Assembly (NCBI GenBank): GCA_005883905.1
Contig: VAYD01000020.1
Span: 1-6,789, forward strand
DNA: 6,789 bases
Origin: Actinomycetota bacterium
GTDB taxonomy: Bacteria; Actinomycetota; Thermoleophilia; Solirubrobacterales; Solirubrobacteraceae
Direction: 5' to 3'
Made by a program: the position numbers and the translations under genes. The notes under the pieces were generated by a model that ran no database searches, was not told the DNA's origin, and saw only the letters and a list, made by a program, of their open reading frames with translations. Positions within the stretch are counted from its first letter, which is position 1. Every line of letters starts with the position of its first letter. Positions 5,931 to 6,789 of this stretch are shown here, one piece after another.

Positions 5931-6789
5931 ATGGTGAACCAGACCTCAATCGGCATCGGCCTCGCGATCTGCGCGGCGGTGGCGCTCAACGCGTCGTACC
6001 TGATGCAGCACGCGGGCTCGAGCACCACGGCCGCGATCGACCCGCGCAAGCCGATCGCGACGCTCGCCTCGCTGCTGCGCTCGCGGATCTGGCTGGCCGG
6101 CGGCGCGATCGGCGTCAGCGGCTGGGTGCTGCACATCGGCGCGATGCGCGAGGCGCCGCTCTCGCTCGTGCAGGCGTTCGTCGCCGGCGGGCTCGCGCTG
6201 ACCGCGCCGATGGCGGCGATCGGGCTGCGGCGCCGCCCCGCGCCCGGCGAGACTCAGGCCGTCGTGGTGATGGTCGTCGCGCTGGTGCTGCTCTCGATCG
6301 GGCTGGCCGGCGGCGGCCGGCACGCGAGCTTCGAGCCCTGGGCGCTCGGCGTCGCGCTGGCGCTGCTGGCCGGCGGCGCGGCAGTGCTGGCGGCGGCGTG
6401 GGCCGGTGGGCACCGGGCGCTCGCGCTCGGCGTCGCGGGCGGCCTGCTGTACGGCGCAGCGGACATGGCGCTGAAGGCGGTGACCGGCGTGCATGGCGCC
6501 GGCGCCGTGCTGGCGTCGCCCTGGCTCTATGCCGGGCTCGCCTGCACGGCCGGCGCGTTCTTCGCCTTCCAGCGCGGGCTGCAGTCGGCGCGCCCGGTCG
6601 CCGTGATCGCGCTGATGACCGCGGCGACGAACGTCAGCTCGATCGTCGGCGCATTCGTCGTCTTCGGCGACCCGCTCGGCCGCACGCCGTTGCTGGCGGC
6701 GACGCACGCGCTCGCGTTCGCGCTCGTGTTCGTCGCCGCATGGCGGCTCGCCCCGGCGCAGGCCGGTCTCGCAGCGTCCGGACCTACGA
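5931..6789 (+). CDS. DMT/EamA-type membrane transporter, C-terminus cut by window edge
   Basis: The frame is open for 286 codons from ATG 5931 to the right edge with no stop. About nine hydrophobic segments are visible (roughly 5-25, 54-71, 76-98, 109-126, 136-157, 163-183, 195-213, 222-244, 254-272), the layout of drug/metabolite transporter (DMT) proteins, which are about 280-300 residues with ten helices made of two halves. Supporting family-like motifs are EAPLSLVQAFVAGGLALTAP (75-94) in the first half and SARPVAVIALMTAATN (219-234) followed by VVFGDPLG (243-250) in the second. The second stretch resembles the end of EamA/NIPA-like halves. Length suggests little is missing. The substrate is unknown: DMT members carry amino acids, nucleotide sugars, drugs, polyamine or Mg2+, and some flip lipid-linked sugars. 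It diverges from the four-helix protein gene; the other window genes are not co-transcribed with it. Confidence 0.83.
   Translation, partial: MVNQTSIGIGLAICAAVALNASYLMQHAGSSTTAAIDPRKPIATLASLLRSRIWLAGGAIGVSGWVLHIGAMREAPLSLVQAFVAGGLALTAPMAAIGLRRRPAPGETQAVVVMVVALVLLSIGLAGGGRHASFEPWALGVALALLAGGAAVLAAAWAGGHRALALGVAGGLLYGAADMALKAVTGVHGAGAVLASPWLYAGLACTAGAFFAFQRGLQSARPVAVIALMTAATNVSSIVGAFVVFGDPLGRTPLLAATHALAFALVFVAAWRLAPAQAGLAASGPT

Noticed and set aside
4048..5937. Plus-strand open frame of 629 codons in another phase over the MprF-like gene
   Set aside because: Almost half the residues are Arg or Ala and there is no hydrophobic or domain pattern, whereas the 3815 frame carries the full DUF2156 motif set.
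5911..5949. Longer 180-residue version of the four-helix protein starting at 5949
   Set aside because: It would overlap the transporter start head to head and adds only a basic Arg/Pro/Ser leader; the start at 5910 or 5898 leads directly into helix 1.
5946..6707. Minus-strand open frame of 253 codons over the transporter gene
   Set aside because: It is an extreme Arg/Gln/Asp/Ala composition typical of antisense reading of a membrane protein. The plus strand encodes a coherent multi-helix transporter.

Overview
The window is very GC-rich (roughly 70% or more), coding-dense, and shows the codon use of a high-GC actinobacterium. Weak Shine-Dalgarno sequences, secreted SGNH proteins and a truncated MprF-like synthase would fit Thermoleophilia (Solirubrobacterales-like), but that placement is an inference from style and composition, not proven. 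I see no rRNA, tRNA, CRISPR, insertion sequence or phage gene, and no stretch over 300 bases lacks a gene.

Layout. Six protein genes are supported. On the minus strand, running leftwards from about 2823, are a membrane-anchored alpha/beta-hydrolase of the putative esterase family (1714-2823) and, 32 bases further on, a secreted protein with two tandem SGNH domains (1-1681). The second gene runs off the left edge. On the plus strand, running rightwards from about 2860, are a secreted GDSL/SGNH hydrolase (2860-3768) and, 46 bases later, a membrane protein with a C-terminal MprF-type aminoacyl-phospholipid synthase (DUF2156) domain (3815-5533). The two gene pairs diverge from a gap of only 36 bases. 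A small four-helix membrane protein (5407-5910, minus) converges on the MprF-like gene and overlaps its 3' end by 127 bases. It diverges, with about 20 bases between start codons, from a DMT/EamA-type membrane transporter (5931 to the right edge, plus), which is cut off near its C-terminus.

How they may work together. Three serine-type hydrolases/acyltransferases predicted to act outside the membrane sit beside an enzyme family that aminoacylates membrane phospholipids. This suggests a cell-envelope locus that makes, moves or removes ester-linked groups on surface glycans or lipids. Motifs support the individual family calls. The shared pathway is inferred from proximity and compartment only. 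The most unusual item is the in-frame duplication of a whole SGNH domain (873-base unit), which gives a secreted two-domain protein with no acyltransferase-3 membrane part in the 560 residues visible.
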